The notes beneath the pieces were generated by a model. It worked only from the letters and a program-made list of their open reading frames with translations. It had not been told where the DNA came from and did no database searches. From Plantactinospora endophytica (GTDB lineage: Bacteria > Actinomycetota > Actinomycetes > Mycobacteriales > Micromonosporaceae): a stretch of DNA of 64,000 bases. The DNA is taken from assembly GCF_016862915.1 (NCBI RefSeq), contig NZ_BONW01000019.1:248001-312000 (forward strand), in the 5' to 3' direction. The stretch's first letter is position 1. Every line of letters begins with the position of its first letter. This document shows positions 43,743 through 51,678 of this stretch, in pieces. Made by a program: the position numbers and the translations under genes.

Positions 43743-44654
43743 TCAGCCGAGGAATTCGGTGATCGACCGGCGCAGACCCGCCGGATCCAGGCCGTGCCAC
43801 CGGGCGTGGTCGGCCGGTTCGCCGTACCGCCGCAGGTCGGTGCGGCCCACGCCGAGCGCCAGCGACCGGTGCGGTACCCCGCCCAGCGCCGCCCCGAGCA
43901 GCGCGCTGGAGGTACCGGCCAGGTACGGCTCGACCAGCACCACCGCCGGCACGGCACCGGCCGAGGTGGCCGCCCCGACCAGTTCCCGCAGCCCGACGAC
44001 GTCGAACGGGCGCGGCGTGTGGGTGTACGCCACCGTCACGTCCAGTCCGGTTATGGCGTGCAGCACCGGGTGGAGCATCGGCCCGACCGCCACCACCAGC
44101 GGCGCGTCGGCGCCGCCCCGGTGCACCACCGTCAGTTGCCCGGCGGCGGGCCGGGGCAGGTCGTTGACCTGGGTGGAGAGCCGCAGGTAGACCCGCTCGT
44201 CGTGCCGGGCGGCAGCCCGGAGCAGGCCGGGCACCTCGGCCGGATGCCCGGGTACGTGCACGGTCCAGTCGCTGAGCGTGTCCAGCAGGGCCACGTCGCC
44301 CGGGGACATGTGTGTGCGGCCCATGCTCGCCCCGTCGTACGAGGCGCCGACGCTGACCACCACGGCACCCACCCCCTGGTGGTCGAGGTCGAGCTTGAGC
44401 TGCTCGTACGCCCGGTCGACGGCGAACGTGGCGTACGAGTGCACTATCGGGCGCAGTCCGGTCAGGGCGAGCCCGCCGGCCACCCCGACCATGAGCTGTT
44501 CCCGGATGCCGACGTTGAGTACCCGGTCCGGATGCTGCCGGGCGGCGGGCGCGAAGCTCGACGCCGAGATGTCGGCGAGCACGACCGCGGTACGCGGATC
44601 GTCGTCCAGCAGGGCGGTGGCGGTGTCGATGAAGGCGTCCCGCATCTCGGTCAC
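43743..44654 (-). CDS. transketolase, C-terminal subunit
   Basis: A 303-residue pyrimidine-binding half. VVLADISASSFAPAARQHPD, VGIREQLMVGVAGGLALTG (the conserved Glu), THMSPGDVALL and a C-terminal transketolase domain (TVAYTHTPRPFD) fit the family. It overlaps the N-terminal subunit gene as GTGA, so the two halves form a heteromer. Confidence 0.88.
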   Translation of the reverse strand: MTEMRDAFIDTATALLDDDPRTAVVLADISASSFAPAARQHPDRVLNVGIREQLMVGVAGGLALTGLRPIVHSYATFAVDRAYEQLKLDLDHQGVGAVVVSVGASYDGASMGRTHMSPGDVALLDTLSDWTVHVPGHPAEVPGLLRAAARHDERVYLRLSTQVNDLPRPAAGQLTVVHRGGADAPLVVAVGPMLHPVLHAITGLDVTVAYTHTPRPFDVVGLRELVGAATSAGAVPAVVLVEPYLAGTSSALLGAALGGVPHRSLALGVGRTDLRRYGEPADHARWHGLDPAGLRRSITEFLG

Positions 44655-45388
44655 TCCTCGGGGTCGACGACCGCGACGACCACGTGCGGCCGGTCGGGTC
44701 GGTGGCTGGTGAGGGCGGTCTCGATCGCGTCGTGGTCCCGGCCGTCGACGGTGCTGGCGGACCAGCCGTGCACGGTGAACCGGCTGGCGATCCCACCGGG
44801 CCAGCCGTGCGAGGCGGACCGGTTGTCGAGCACGATCGCGGTGATCCTGGCCAGCCCGGTCGCCCCGGCGTACGCGATCGCCTCGTGGTTCGAGCCCTCG
44901 TCGAGTTCGGCGTCGCCGAGCAGGACGTACACCCGGGGCAGGTCCAGGCCCTGGGCGCGCAGCCCGAGGGCGATGCCGACGCCCAGCCCGAGACCGTGGC
45001 CCAGCGAGCCGCTGCCGATCTCGACCCCGGGCACGAGTACCCGGTCGGGATGGTGGCCGAGCCGGCTCTCCGGGCCGGCCAGGTCGTCGAGCCAGTGCTC
45101 GGGGATGAAACCCTTGCTGGCGAGTACGGCGTAGTAGGCGGCCGGCCCGTGGCCCTTGGAGAGCAGGAACCGGTCCCGCTCGGGGTCCTCGGCGGTTTCC
45201 GGGGAGATCCGGAGGACCCGGTCGTAGAGCACCCAGAGCACGTCGAGGGTCGAGTGTGCGCTGGGTGCGTGTTTCTCGTCGCCGGTGAGCCGGCGTAGCA
45301 GCGACCCGAGTTCGGCCGGCAGCCCGGAGTGTGGGGACTGCGCCGAGGTCCGGCGGGTACGACCCGGTGCGGTGGTTGTCGTCGTCAT
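44651..45388 (-). CDS. transketolase, N-terminal (thiamine diphosphate) subunit
   Basis: A 245-residue cofactor-binding half. HSTLDVLWVLYD, RFLLSKGHGPAAYYAVLASK, EIGSGSLGHGLGLGVGIALG and the ThDP/metal motif LLGDAELDEGSNHEAIAYAG lead to IVLDNRSASHG. The ATG at 45388 is used. It transfers two-carbon units together with the downstream subunit. It is divergent from soxR, with a symmetric sequence between them. Confidence 0.9.
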   Translation of the reverse strand: MTTTTTAPGRTRRTSAQSPHSGLPAELGSLLRRLTGDEKHAPSAHSTLDVLWVLYDRVLRISPETAEDPERDRFLLSKGHGPAAYYAVLASKGFIPEHWLDDLAGPESRLGHHPDRVLVPGVEIGSGSLGHGLGLGVGIALGLRAQGLDLPRVYVLLGDAELDEGSNHEAIAYAGATGLARITAIVLDNRSASHGWPGGIASRFTVHGWSASTVDGRDHDAIETALTSHRPDRPHVVVAVVDPEE

Positions 45389-45413
45389 GCCTCTACCCTG
45401 CAAGTTGAAGTGC

Positions 45414-45427
45414 GCTTGAACTCAAGC
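45414..45427. promoter_or_regulatory. candidate SoxR/MerR operator GCTTGA-AC-TCAAGC
   Basis: A 6-2-6 inverted repeat between the divergent transketolase and SoxR genes. SoxR-family operators are short CTTGA/TCAAG-type inverted repeats placed between promoter elements. Regulation of either gene is inferred from position. Confidence 0.5.
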
Positions 45428-45483
45428 CCGCAGGGACGACAGTCGATCCGACGAGTTGGCCGGTCCTGGACAGTGGAGGAGCC

Positions 45484-45951
45484 GTGCGGCAGGAGACCCT
45501 GACCATCGGCGAGCTGGCCGCCCGCTCCGGGGTGGCGACCTCGGCGCTGCGCTACTACGAGCGGCTGGGGCTGATCCGGGCCGGCCGTACCGGCGGGAAC
45601 CAGCGGCGCTTCGAGCGGGCCGAGCTGCGCCGGGTGTCGTTCATCCGGATCTCGCAGCAGCTCGGGGTGTCACTGGAGGACATCCGGGTGGCGCTCGCCG
45701 AGCTGCCGGACGGGCGTACCCCGACCAAGGCCGACTGGGCACGGCTCTCCGCGAGATGGCGACGCCGGCTGGACGAGAAGATCGACCTGATGACCCGGCT
45801 GCGTGACGACCTGACCAACTGCATCGGCTGCGGCTGCCTGTCGCTGCGGAGCTGCAACCTCTACAACCCGGACGACGAACTGGCCACGCAGGGGCCGGGC
45901 CCACGCCGGATGCTGCCCGCCCCGGCCGCCGAGCCGGAACCGGCCGGCTGA
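45484..45951 (+). CDS. soxR: redox-sensitive transcriptional activator SoxR
   Basis: A 155-residue MerR-family protein. The HTH LTIGELAARSGVATSALRYYERLG is followed by a dimerisation helix and the [2Fe-2S] cysteine cluster C-I-G-C-G-C-L-S-L-R-S-C near residues 118-129, diagnostic for SoxR. The GTG at 45484 has GGAGGA upstream. In actinomycetes SoxR responds to redox-active compounds rather than superoxide alone. Confidence 0.93.
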   Translation: MRQETLTIGELAARSGVATSALRYYERLGLIRAGRTGGNQRRFERAELRRVSFIRISQQLGVSLEDIRVALAELPDGRTPTKADWARLSARWRRRLDEKIDLMTRLRDDLTNCIGCGCLSLRSCNLYNPDDELATQGPGPRRMLPAPAAEPEPAG

Positions 45952-46022
45952 CCGCGACCGGCCCGGTGGGCGTGAGCGTGACAGCTGACCGACCGTGATC
46001 GGCTCGCTGATCGGGAGACAGA

Positions 46023-47000
46023 TCAGTCGACGGTGAGCAGCACCTTGCCGAAGTGGTCGCTGGAGTCGACGATCCGGTGCGCCTCCGGCGCCTGAGACAT
46101 CGGCAGCCGGCGGTAGACCACCGGCCGGATCGCGCCCGACTCGATCAGCGGCCAGACCTCCTCGCGTACGCCCCGGACGATCGCGGCCTTCTCGACGGCG
46201 GGCCGGGAGCGCAGCGCGGTCGCGGCCACCGAACCCCGCTTGGCCAGCAGCGCGGCCAGGTCCAGTTCGCCCTTGCGACCACCCTGGAGCCCGATCACCA
46301 CGATCCGGCCGCCGGTGGCCAGCGCCTTGACGTTGCGACCGAGGTACGACGCGCCCATGATGTCCAGGATCACGTCGACGCCCCGACCGTCGGTGAGCCG
46401 CTTGGTCACCTCGACGAAGTCCTCCTGGGCGTAGTCGATCACCCCGGCGGCGCCCAGCTCGCGGAGCCGGTCGTGCTTGTCGGCCCGGGCGGTGGTCAGC
46501 ACGGTGGCGCCGAGCGCGGCGCCGAGCTGAATCGCGAAGGTGCCGATACCGCTGCCACCGCCGTGCACCAGCAGGGTCTCGCCGATGCCCAGCCGGGCCA
46601 ACTGGGCCACGTTGGACCAGACCGTACAGGCGACCTCGGGCAGCGCCGCCGCGTCGACCAGGTCGACGCCCTCCGGCACCGGCAGGAGCTGCCCGGCCGG
46701 CACCGCCACCCGCTCGGCGTAGCCGCCGCCGCTGAGCAGGGCGCAGGCCGGATCGCCGACGCTCCAGCCGGTCACCTCGGCACCGACCGCGCTGACCACA
46801 CCCGCACACTCCAGACCGGGGTACGGCGGCGCGCCCGGTGGGGGCGGGTAGTGCCCCTGGCGTTGCAGCAGATCGGCCCGGTTCACCGCACTCGCCCGGA
46901 TGTCGAGCGTCACCTCGTCCGGCCCGGGGGTCGGCTCGGGGACGTCGGTCCAGACCAACGCGTCGGGTCCACCCGGCTCCGGAATCGTGATCGCCTTCAT
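46023..47000 (-). CDS. NAD(P)H-quinone oxidoreductase (zeta-crystallin type)
   Basis: A 325-residue zinc-independent medium-chain dehydrogenase. MKAITIPEPGGPDALVW, NRADLLQRQGHYPPPPGAPP, YPGLECAGVV and the nucleotide loop LLVHGGGSGIGTFAIQLGAA are characteristic. The ATG at 47000 is the only start that fits the family. Its reactions remove quinones by NADPH, which suits its proximity to soxR, although the genes converge. Confidence 0.9.
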   Translation of the reverse strand: MKAITIPEPGGPDALVWTDVPEPTPGPDEVTLDIRASAVNRADLLQRQGHYPPPPGAPPYPGLECAGVVSAVGAEVTGWSVGDPACALLSGGGYAERVAVPAGQLLPVPEGVDLVDAAALPEVACTVWSNVAQLARLGIGETLLVHGGGSGIGTFAIQLGAALGATVLTTARADKHDRLRELGAAGVIDYAQEDFVEVTKRLTDGRGVDVILDIMGASYLGRNVKALATGGRIVVIGLQGGRKGELDLAALLAKRGSVAATALRSRPAVEKAAIVRGVREEVWPLIESGAIRPVVYRRLPMSQAPEAHRIVDSSDHFGKVLLTVD

Positions 47001-47169
47001 GGGTCCAGTCTTACCCGATCCCGGCTTCGGCCCAAGCGTCGACCCGGCGATGCCCGGGCACGCCCGTCGATCGGAGTCGCGGTCGGGTGCCGGGTACGCC
47101 CGCCCCATCGCCGGTCATGGCACACTAGGCACGGCCGTGGATCGCCGTTCCGTTGACGACCACGGCCGA

Positions 47170-47258
47170 GGAGGGGTCGCCTAGTGGCCGATGGCGCTGG
47201 TCTTGAAAACCGGTAAGGGGAGCGATCCTCTTCGTGGGTTCGAATCCCACCCCCTCCG
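47170..47258 (+). tRNA. tRNA-Ser(TGA)
   Basis: The acceptor stem GGAGGGG pairs with CCCCTCC, the anticodon loop CTTGAAA gives TGA, a long variable arm is present, and the T-arm is GGGTTCGAATCCC. CCA is not encoded. Confidence 0.95.
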
Positions 47259-47371
47259 CCCCCTAAACAGGGAAGATGCCCTCCCTCGACCAGCACAACG
47301 CCGTCGGAGGACCGGCCTGGAGGAGGTCGCCGCCGAGACCTTGTCGCCCCGGCCGCATATTCTGCCGGGCC

Positions 47372-48709
47372 ATGGGACTGTCGGACATCACCCACTCCTC
47401 CGTCCTCGCCGCCGTGGCCGAGTACGACGAAGCCGGCCGCGATGTCTTCCTGACTCGTCACGGGTTTGGCCGGGCAACGGTCTACTTCCTCATCCATGGC
47501 GGTAAGCGGTACGACTCCAAGGCGATCCTGGGTGTGGCGCACCGGTACGCGGTCGGATACCCGCTTCGCTCTGACGATTTCACCGGGGGTGAGCAGGCCG
47601 TTGCGCGACGTCTCCGGCGGCTCGGCTTCAACGTCGAGGGGCGTACCTCGACAGCGCCGCGGCCGAGCAGCCGTCAGACTCTCGTGCTGATCGCGCCGTC
47701 ATACGGCAACCCTGCCTCCCGCGCACGGTTCTCCGACACATTGGCTCAACCCGTGTCGTTTCTGGCCCCGCCCTTGAAGGCAACCCTTCGCGACGAGGAA
47801 CTAGACGCTCTGCTGAAGCTGCACCCCGACGGCAGCGCCCGGTTTTGGGGCGCTTTGGCGCGGCACGACAGCAAGATGGACCGCCTCGCCACCGGTGATC
47901 ACATCCTCTTCACCGGCGACAACCAGGTACAGGCCATCGGCAAGCTCGGCTGCAAGCTACGGAACCAGGCACTGGCCGACCTGCTGTGGCAGCCGGACCC
48001 GAAGACCGGCGGCTGGAGCAATGTCTACAGCGTGGTCGACTTCCGCCTTGTCCACGACCTCGGCTACAGCGAGATCCAGGTACTCGCCGGCTACAAACCG
48101 CGCGACGTCTTCCAGGAGACCCGCGTCCCGTCACCCGAACAAGCTGCCGCCCTCATCGCCGGGCTTGGGCTCGACGGCGCCGACAGTGGGCACGACGATG
48201 AAGACGCGCTCGCCGAAGAGACCCTCGTGGCCGCGTTGAACGACGGATCTGTGATCTTCGACGCGGAGGGCAACCACACCGACACGACCGAGTACGAGCG
48301 AAAGGCAGGCAAGGTGATCCTGAGGCGCGCCGAGGCCCGCCTAGTCGCCCGATACCGCCAGACCCTCCCCGACTCACAGGCCCACCGGCTGAAACTGGAC
48401 GTGGGCTGGTCCGACCTCTACATCATCGAAGACGCCGACCTGATCGAAGCCAAGCGGTCAGCGGCCCACCGCTACGTACGCGACGCCCTTGGACAACTGC
48501 TCGACTACGCCGCCCACGCGAGCCATCCCGTCAACCGGTTGACCGCAATGTTCCCTGAACGGCCCGCAGACCGCGACATCCGCCTCCTTCACATGTACGG
48601 CATCGACTGCTTGCATTGGGCCGGTGGCGACATCTTCCACCGTCTGGAGGCGCCTCAGAGCGCACGGGAGCGCGTCCGGGAAGCATGGTCCGCCCCAGGA
48701 CCGCAGTAG
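47372..48709 (+). CDS. ScoMcrA-like restriction endonuclease candidate with a PD-(D/E)XK domain
   Basis: A 445-residue protein. Residues 3-90 (SDITHSSVLAAVAEYDEAGR, FLTRHGFGRATVYFLIHGGK, YDSKAILGVAHRYA, DDFTGGEQAVARRLRRLGF) match the N-terminal head domain of the Streptomyces McrA-type enzyme, which cuts modified DNA. The middle resembles a modified-base-binding fold (FWGALARHDSKMDRLATGDH). The C-terminus has WSDLYIIEDADLIEAKRSAA, a D-x(n)-E-x-K nuclease motif, and QLLDYA. The ATG at 47372 has no ribosome site; CATATT 11 bases upstream suggests a leaderless mRNA. It sits just after tRNA-Ser, a common insertion point. Confidence 0.78.
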   Translation: MGLSDITHSSVLAAVAEYDEAGRDVFLTRHGFGRATVYFLIHGGKRYDSKAILGVAHRYAVGYPLRSDDFTGGEQAVARRLRRLGFNVEGRTSTAPRPSSRQTLVLIAPSYGNPASRARFSDTLAQPVSFLAPPLKATLRDEELDALLKLHPDGSARFWGALARHDSKMDRLATGDHILFTGDNQVQAIGKLGCKLRNQALADLLWQPDPKTGGWSNVYSVVDFRLVHDLGYSEIQVLAGYKPRDVFQETRVPSPEQAAALIAGLGLDGADSGHDDEDALAEETLVAALNDGSVIFDAEGNHTDTTEYERKAGKVILRRAEARLVARYRQTLPDSQAHRLKLDVGWSDLYIIEDADLIEAKRSAAHRYVRDALGQLLDYAAHASHPVNRLTAMFPERPADRDIRLLHMYGIDCLHWAGGDIFHRLEAPQSARERVREAWSAPGPQ

Positions 48710-48802
48710 GGCGCGGCGGGATTCGGCCCGGCATAGGGGCGGTGGTGGCGATCGGTGATCGGACATCGGCCAGCACCTTGGCAGGCAACCTCCCAGCCAT
48801 CC

Positions 48803-49000
48803 TCAGGATCCGGCTCGGTGCTGCTCCCAGGGGTAGACCATCGCCCGGAGGCGCGCCGCATGATCCTGGTGCCAGCGCTGGTACCACTCGTCGCCGCGAG
48901 CCGCTGCCTCGTCGGCCCAGCGCTGCACTTCGGCGATGCGCTCCTCATGCTCGGCAACCAGCAGGTCACGAAGCGCCTGGATGTGCGGATCGACAGCCAT
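48803..49000 (-). CDS. small helical protein, unknown
   Basis: A 65-residue protein rich in Glu, Ala and Arg (IQALRDLLVAEHEERIAEVQ, ARGDEWYQRWHQDHAARLRA), probably one or two long helices. The ATG at 49000 lies one base after the stop of the preceding small gene. The function is unknown. Confidence 0.55.
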   Translation of the reverse strand: MAVDPHIQALRDLLVAEHEERIAEVQRWADEAAARGDEWYQRWHQDHAARLRAMVYPWEQHRAGS

Positions 49001-49001
49001 C

Positions 49002-49172
49002 TCAATCACCAAGCCGTTCGTCTAGTCTCCCAAGTTCATACCGGTTGTCCTCGACCCTGGCCCGGTAGTGCGCCTGGTGTTCGGCGTACTGCGCGATGAG
49101 CGCGCGGGCCCGCTCGATCTGTTCGACAAGGCGCATCCGTTCGAACTGGTCACGCTCATGTTCCCTGGACAA
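49002..49172 (-). CDS. small coiled-coil protein, unknown
   Basis: A 56-residue protein, LSREHERDQFERMRLVEQIE then RARALIAQYAEHQAHYRARV and a short C-terminus, with heptad spacing of a coiled coil. The TTG at 49172 follows GGAGG by 9 bases. It is probably co-translated with the next small gene, and the pair could form one complex. Confidence 0.5.
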   Translation of the reverse strand: MSREHERDQFERMRLVEQIERARALIAQYAEHQAHYRARVEDNRYELGRLDERLGD

Positions 49173-49519
49173 CCGCCGTCCCCTCCACCCCTGTGTGGCG
49201 ACACGCCTCGACCCCGTCGCCAGTCTCTTCCGAACCCGGCCGACCTCGCCGTAAGCACGAGGACCTCTGTGGATAACCCGCCTGGCTGTGGATAACGCCC
49301 TGGGTGAGGGCGAGTGGTAGGGAGCTGTCCGTACGGCTGTGGTCCGGCACCTGCGAGATGTCCCACACTCGGTTGACGGCTACGCAGGGAGTGTCCCTAC
49401 GCTCTACGCGTAGTAATCGCACGGTGATTCTGTGTGCATAACTTCTGCGGAATCGGCGGGTACGGGGCCGCCTTCCACGGTCACGCCCCGGTGGGCGTAC
49501 GGAGTGAAGCGAGGGCGCC
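49173..49519. other. intergenic region with two consensus DnaA boxes
   Basis: TGTGGATAA, the complement of the consensus TTATCCACA, occurs at 49268-49276 and 49287-49295, 19 bases apart. The palindrome CTACGCGTAG lies near 49405. No gene is supported; promoters for the small leftward pair and the gene at 49520 should be here. Confidence 0.5.
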
Positions 49520-49804
49520 ATGGAGCTGCGGCTCACCCCGGTGCAGGTGCGCAACCGACTGATTCTGGTGGCCCGGCGGATCGTCGCCGACCATCGGCTG
49601 GACGCCGAGGGCATCTGCCGCACCTGTGGGGTCCTGCACTGCGAGGCGCTGGCCGCGGCGCGTGGCTACCTGGCCCGGGTCGAGGAGCCGCGACGCCCGC
49701 TGGTGGTCGAGATCCACCGCCGGGCTGCCGTACCGCCGCCCGGGGTCACCGCCACCGAGTTGCGGATCGCCGCCGCCGCGCTGCCGTCGGACGCCGAGTC
49801 GTAG
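49520..49804 (+). CDS. small unknown protein with three cysteines
   Basis: A 94-residue protein, MELRLTPVQVRNRLILVARR then LDAEGICRTCGVLHCEALAA, with a C-R-T-C-G-V-L-H-C cluster near residues 33-41 that may bind metal. GAGGG lies 5 bases upstream of the ATG. The family is not recognised. Confidence 0.6.
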   Translation: MELRLTPVQVRNRLILVARRIVADHRLDAEGICRTCGVLHCEALAAARGYLARVEEPRRPLVVEIHRRAAVPPPGVTATELRIAAAALPSDAES

Positions 49805-49948
49805 CGGCTTCGAGGTTGGCGCGCTCGGGGAGTTCGGGTACCCGGCGGTGGCGAGGTCCGCGCGGGGTGGTCACCCGTCGAACGGGTAGAAAGGGCACGA
49901 CGCCGGCTTTCCGGCGCGAGCCACCCGCCCTGCCGAAAGGACTTCCCG

Positions 49949-50491
49949 ATGAATCTCGACCGACAGATTCCACCCGACCCGTACGAGGTGCTGCCGCCCG
50001 TCCCGGCCTTCACGCTGACCAGCAACGACGTCCAGAACGGCGAGCCGTTGGCAGCCGAGTTCGCCCATCCGAGCGTCGGCGGTGCCAACATCTCGCCGCA
50101 GCTCGCCTGGACGGGCTTCCCGGCCGAGACGAAGAGCTTCACCGTCACCTGCTACGACCCGGACGCCCCCACCGGCAGCGGGTTCTGGCACTGGGTACTG
50201 GTCAACGTGCCGGCCGAGGTGACCGAGCTGCCGCAGGGAGCCGGGCAGACGCCGTCGGCCGGCGCCTCGGGCGCGTTCAGCGTGCGTAACGACTACGGCG
50301 AGCAGTCGTACGGCGGTGCCGCGCCGCCGGCCGGGGACCACCCGCACCGGTACGTCTTCGCCGTGCACGCCCTCGACGTGGAGAAGCTCGACCTCACCCC
50401 GGAGGCCAGCCCGGCGTACGTCGGGTTCAACCTGACGTTCCACACCCTGGCCCGGGCGGTCATCCGGCCCACGTACCAGGTCAAGGGCTGA
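49949..50491 (+). CDS. YbhB/YbcL family PEBP-like protein
   Basis: A 180-residue protein of the phosphatidylethanolamine-binding/Raf-kinase-inhibitor-like family. FTLTSNDVQNGEPLAAEFAH, the ligand site YDPDAPTGSGFWHWVLVNVP and GDHPHRYVFAVHALD are conserved blocks. The ATG at 49949 has AAAGGA upstream. No signal peptide is present. Confidence 0.92.
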   Translation: MNLDRQIPPDPYEVLPPVPAFTLTSNDVQNGEPLAAEFAHPSVGGANISPQLAWTGFPAETKSFTVTCYDPDAPTGSGFWHWVLVNVPAEVTELPQGAGQTPSAGASGAFSVRNDYGEQSYGGAAPPAGDHPHRYVFAVHALDVEKLDLTPEASPAYVGFNLTFHTLARAVIRPTYQVKG

Positions 50492-50558
50492 GCGGTGGCG
50501 ACGGGGCCGGCATCCGGCGTGGTCTGCCGTCGATGCCGGCCCGTGGCCCGCAGGAGTC

Positions 50559-51269
50559 TCAGGCGGGCACTCGGGCGACCGCGAAGACGGACTGACCGAA
50601 CGGCGGGCGGACCACCCGCTCGGCGGCCTTGGTCACCGGCAGCACGACGGTGTCGTACACCTTGACCATCGGGCCTTCCTTGGGCATCAGCCGGAAGACG
50701 CTGGTCGCCATGTAGTAGCCGATCAGGCCCAGCGCGTTCGCGTAGTGCAGCGTCTCGACCTCCAGGCCGGCCTCTTCGAGCGCGGCCCGCATGGTCTTCT
50801 TGGTGTAGCGCCGGACGTGCCCGGTGGCGATGTCGGCAGGGCTCATCGCGAACTGGAAGGCCGGCACGATCAGTACGATCGCTCCGCCGGGCCGGACCAG
50901 GTCGCGCATGCTGCGCAGCGCTCCGACGTGGTCCTCGATGTGCTCGAGCACGTTGTAGGAGACGGCGGCGCTGTAGTCACCCTGCTCGTTGCTGGGCAGC
51001 AGCATCTGGCGTACCTCGATGCTGGGCTCGCCGGCGAGCCGCTCCTTCAGCGCGACCAGCCGGTCCGGGTCGGCCTCGGTCGCGGTGAAGCGCTCCAGGA
51101 AGGGTGCCCACTCGATGGCGTAGTCGCCCAGGCCGCTGCCGATCTCGATCGGGTTGTTGCCGAGGTACGGCAGGGCCAGCTCGACGAACCAGCGTCGGTG
51201 GTTGACAGCGGTGGCGAGGCCTTCCAGCACCTCTTCCTGAATGCGTTGATCTCCAGTTATTTCTGCCAT
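50559..51269 (-). CDS. class I SAM-dependent methyltransferase
   Basis: A 236-residue enzyme: motif I NNPIEIGSGLGDYAIEWAPF, acidic TATEADPDRLVAL, motif for the methyl donor pocket AAVSYNVLEHIEDHVGALRS, and VRPGGAIVLIVPAF. The ATG at 51269 is used. The C-terminal part (GLIGYYMATSVFRLMPKEG) is typical of methyltransferases tied to lipid or glycan metabolism. The substrate is unknown. Confidence 0.88.
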   Translation of the reverse strand: MAEITGDQRIQEEVLEGLATAVNHRRWFVELALPYLGNNPIEIGSGLGDYAIEWAPFLERFTATEADPDRLVALKERLAGEPSIEVRQMLLPSNEQGDYSAAVSYNVLEHIEDHVGALRSMRDLVRPGGAIVLIVPAFQFAMSPADIATGHVRRYTKKTMRAALEEAGLEVETLHYANALGLIGYYMATSVFRLMPKEGPMVKVYDTVVLPVTKAAERVVRPPFGQSVFAVARVPA

Positions 51270-51668
51270 GCGTAGATCCCTCACGCTCTGACTCGACCTG
51301 CACTGGACCGACAGAGTGAACCATCTACGACGACCGTAGGGAAATTGGGGCACTCGTGCGAGCCGAACTCATGACTTCAGGCATCGGTTGTGACCAGTTC
51401 GGGGGCGTTTCGTTACAAGACCACCCGAACATAGCTCGACCACGTTCGTCCGTCGTGTCCTGGCGATAACGGTCCAGTGTCGATACCTTGCCTGCTTCGC
51501 CCCGGTGCGTGCCCCAGTCGGCAGCCCCGGGAGCATGCGCCGGAGCAGGAGGTGGCGCTCCTCAGGGGAAAGCGGCGCCTTTCAGGACGCGGCGCCTCTC
51601 AGGACGCGGCGCTCGTCAGGAGTCCGCGCTCGTCCGGAGACGAGCGCTCCTCAGGAAGGTGGCGTGCC
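51270..51668. other. intergenic region with a degenerate tandem array
   Basis: It holds the promoter of the leftward methyltransferase (about 51270-51440) and a tandem array at 51553-51678. No gene is supported; open frames over the array are repeat artefacts. Confidence 0.5.
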
Positions 51669-51678
51669 TCAGGCGGTG
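51553..51678. repeat. about seven degenerate copies of a 17-base unit at the ferric-reductase stop codon
   Basis: GCGCCTTTCAGGACGCG, GCGCCTCTCAGGACGCG, GCGCTCGTCAGGAGTCC and related units follow one another with a period near 17. The last copy (GCGTGCCTCAGGCGGTG) includes the TGA stop of the gene ending at 51669. It is not a CRISPR: units abut without spacers. Confidence 0.75.

Noticed and set aside
49156-49623. 155-codon minus-strand frame
   Set aside because: It spans the DnaA boxes and promoters and is Arg/Ser-rich; the coiled-coil frame below it has a better start signal and composition.
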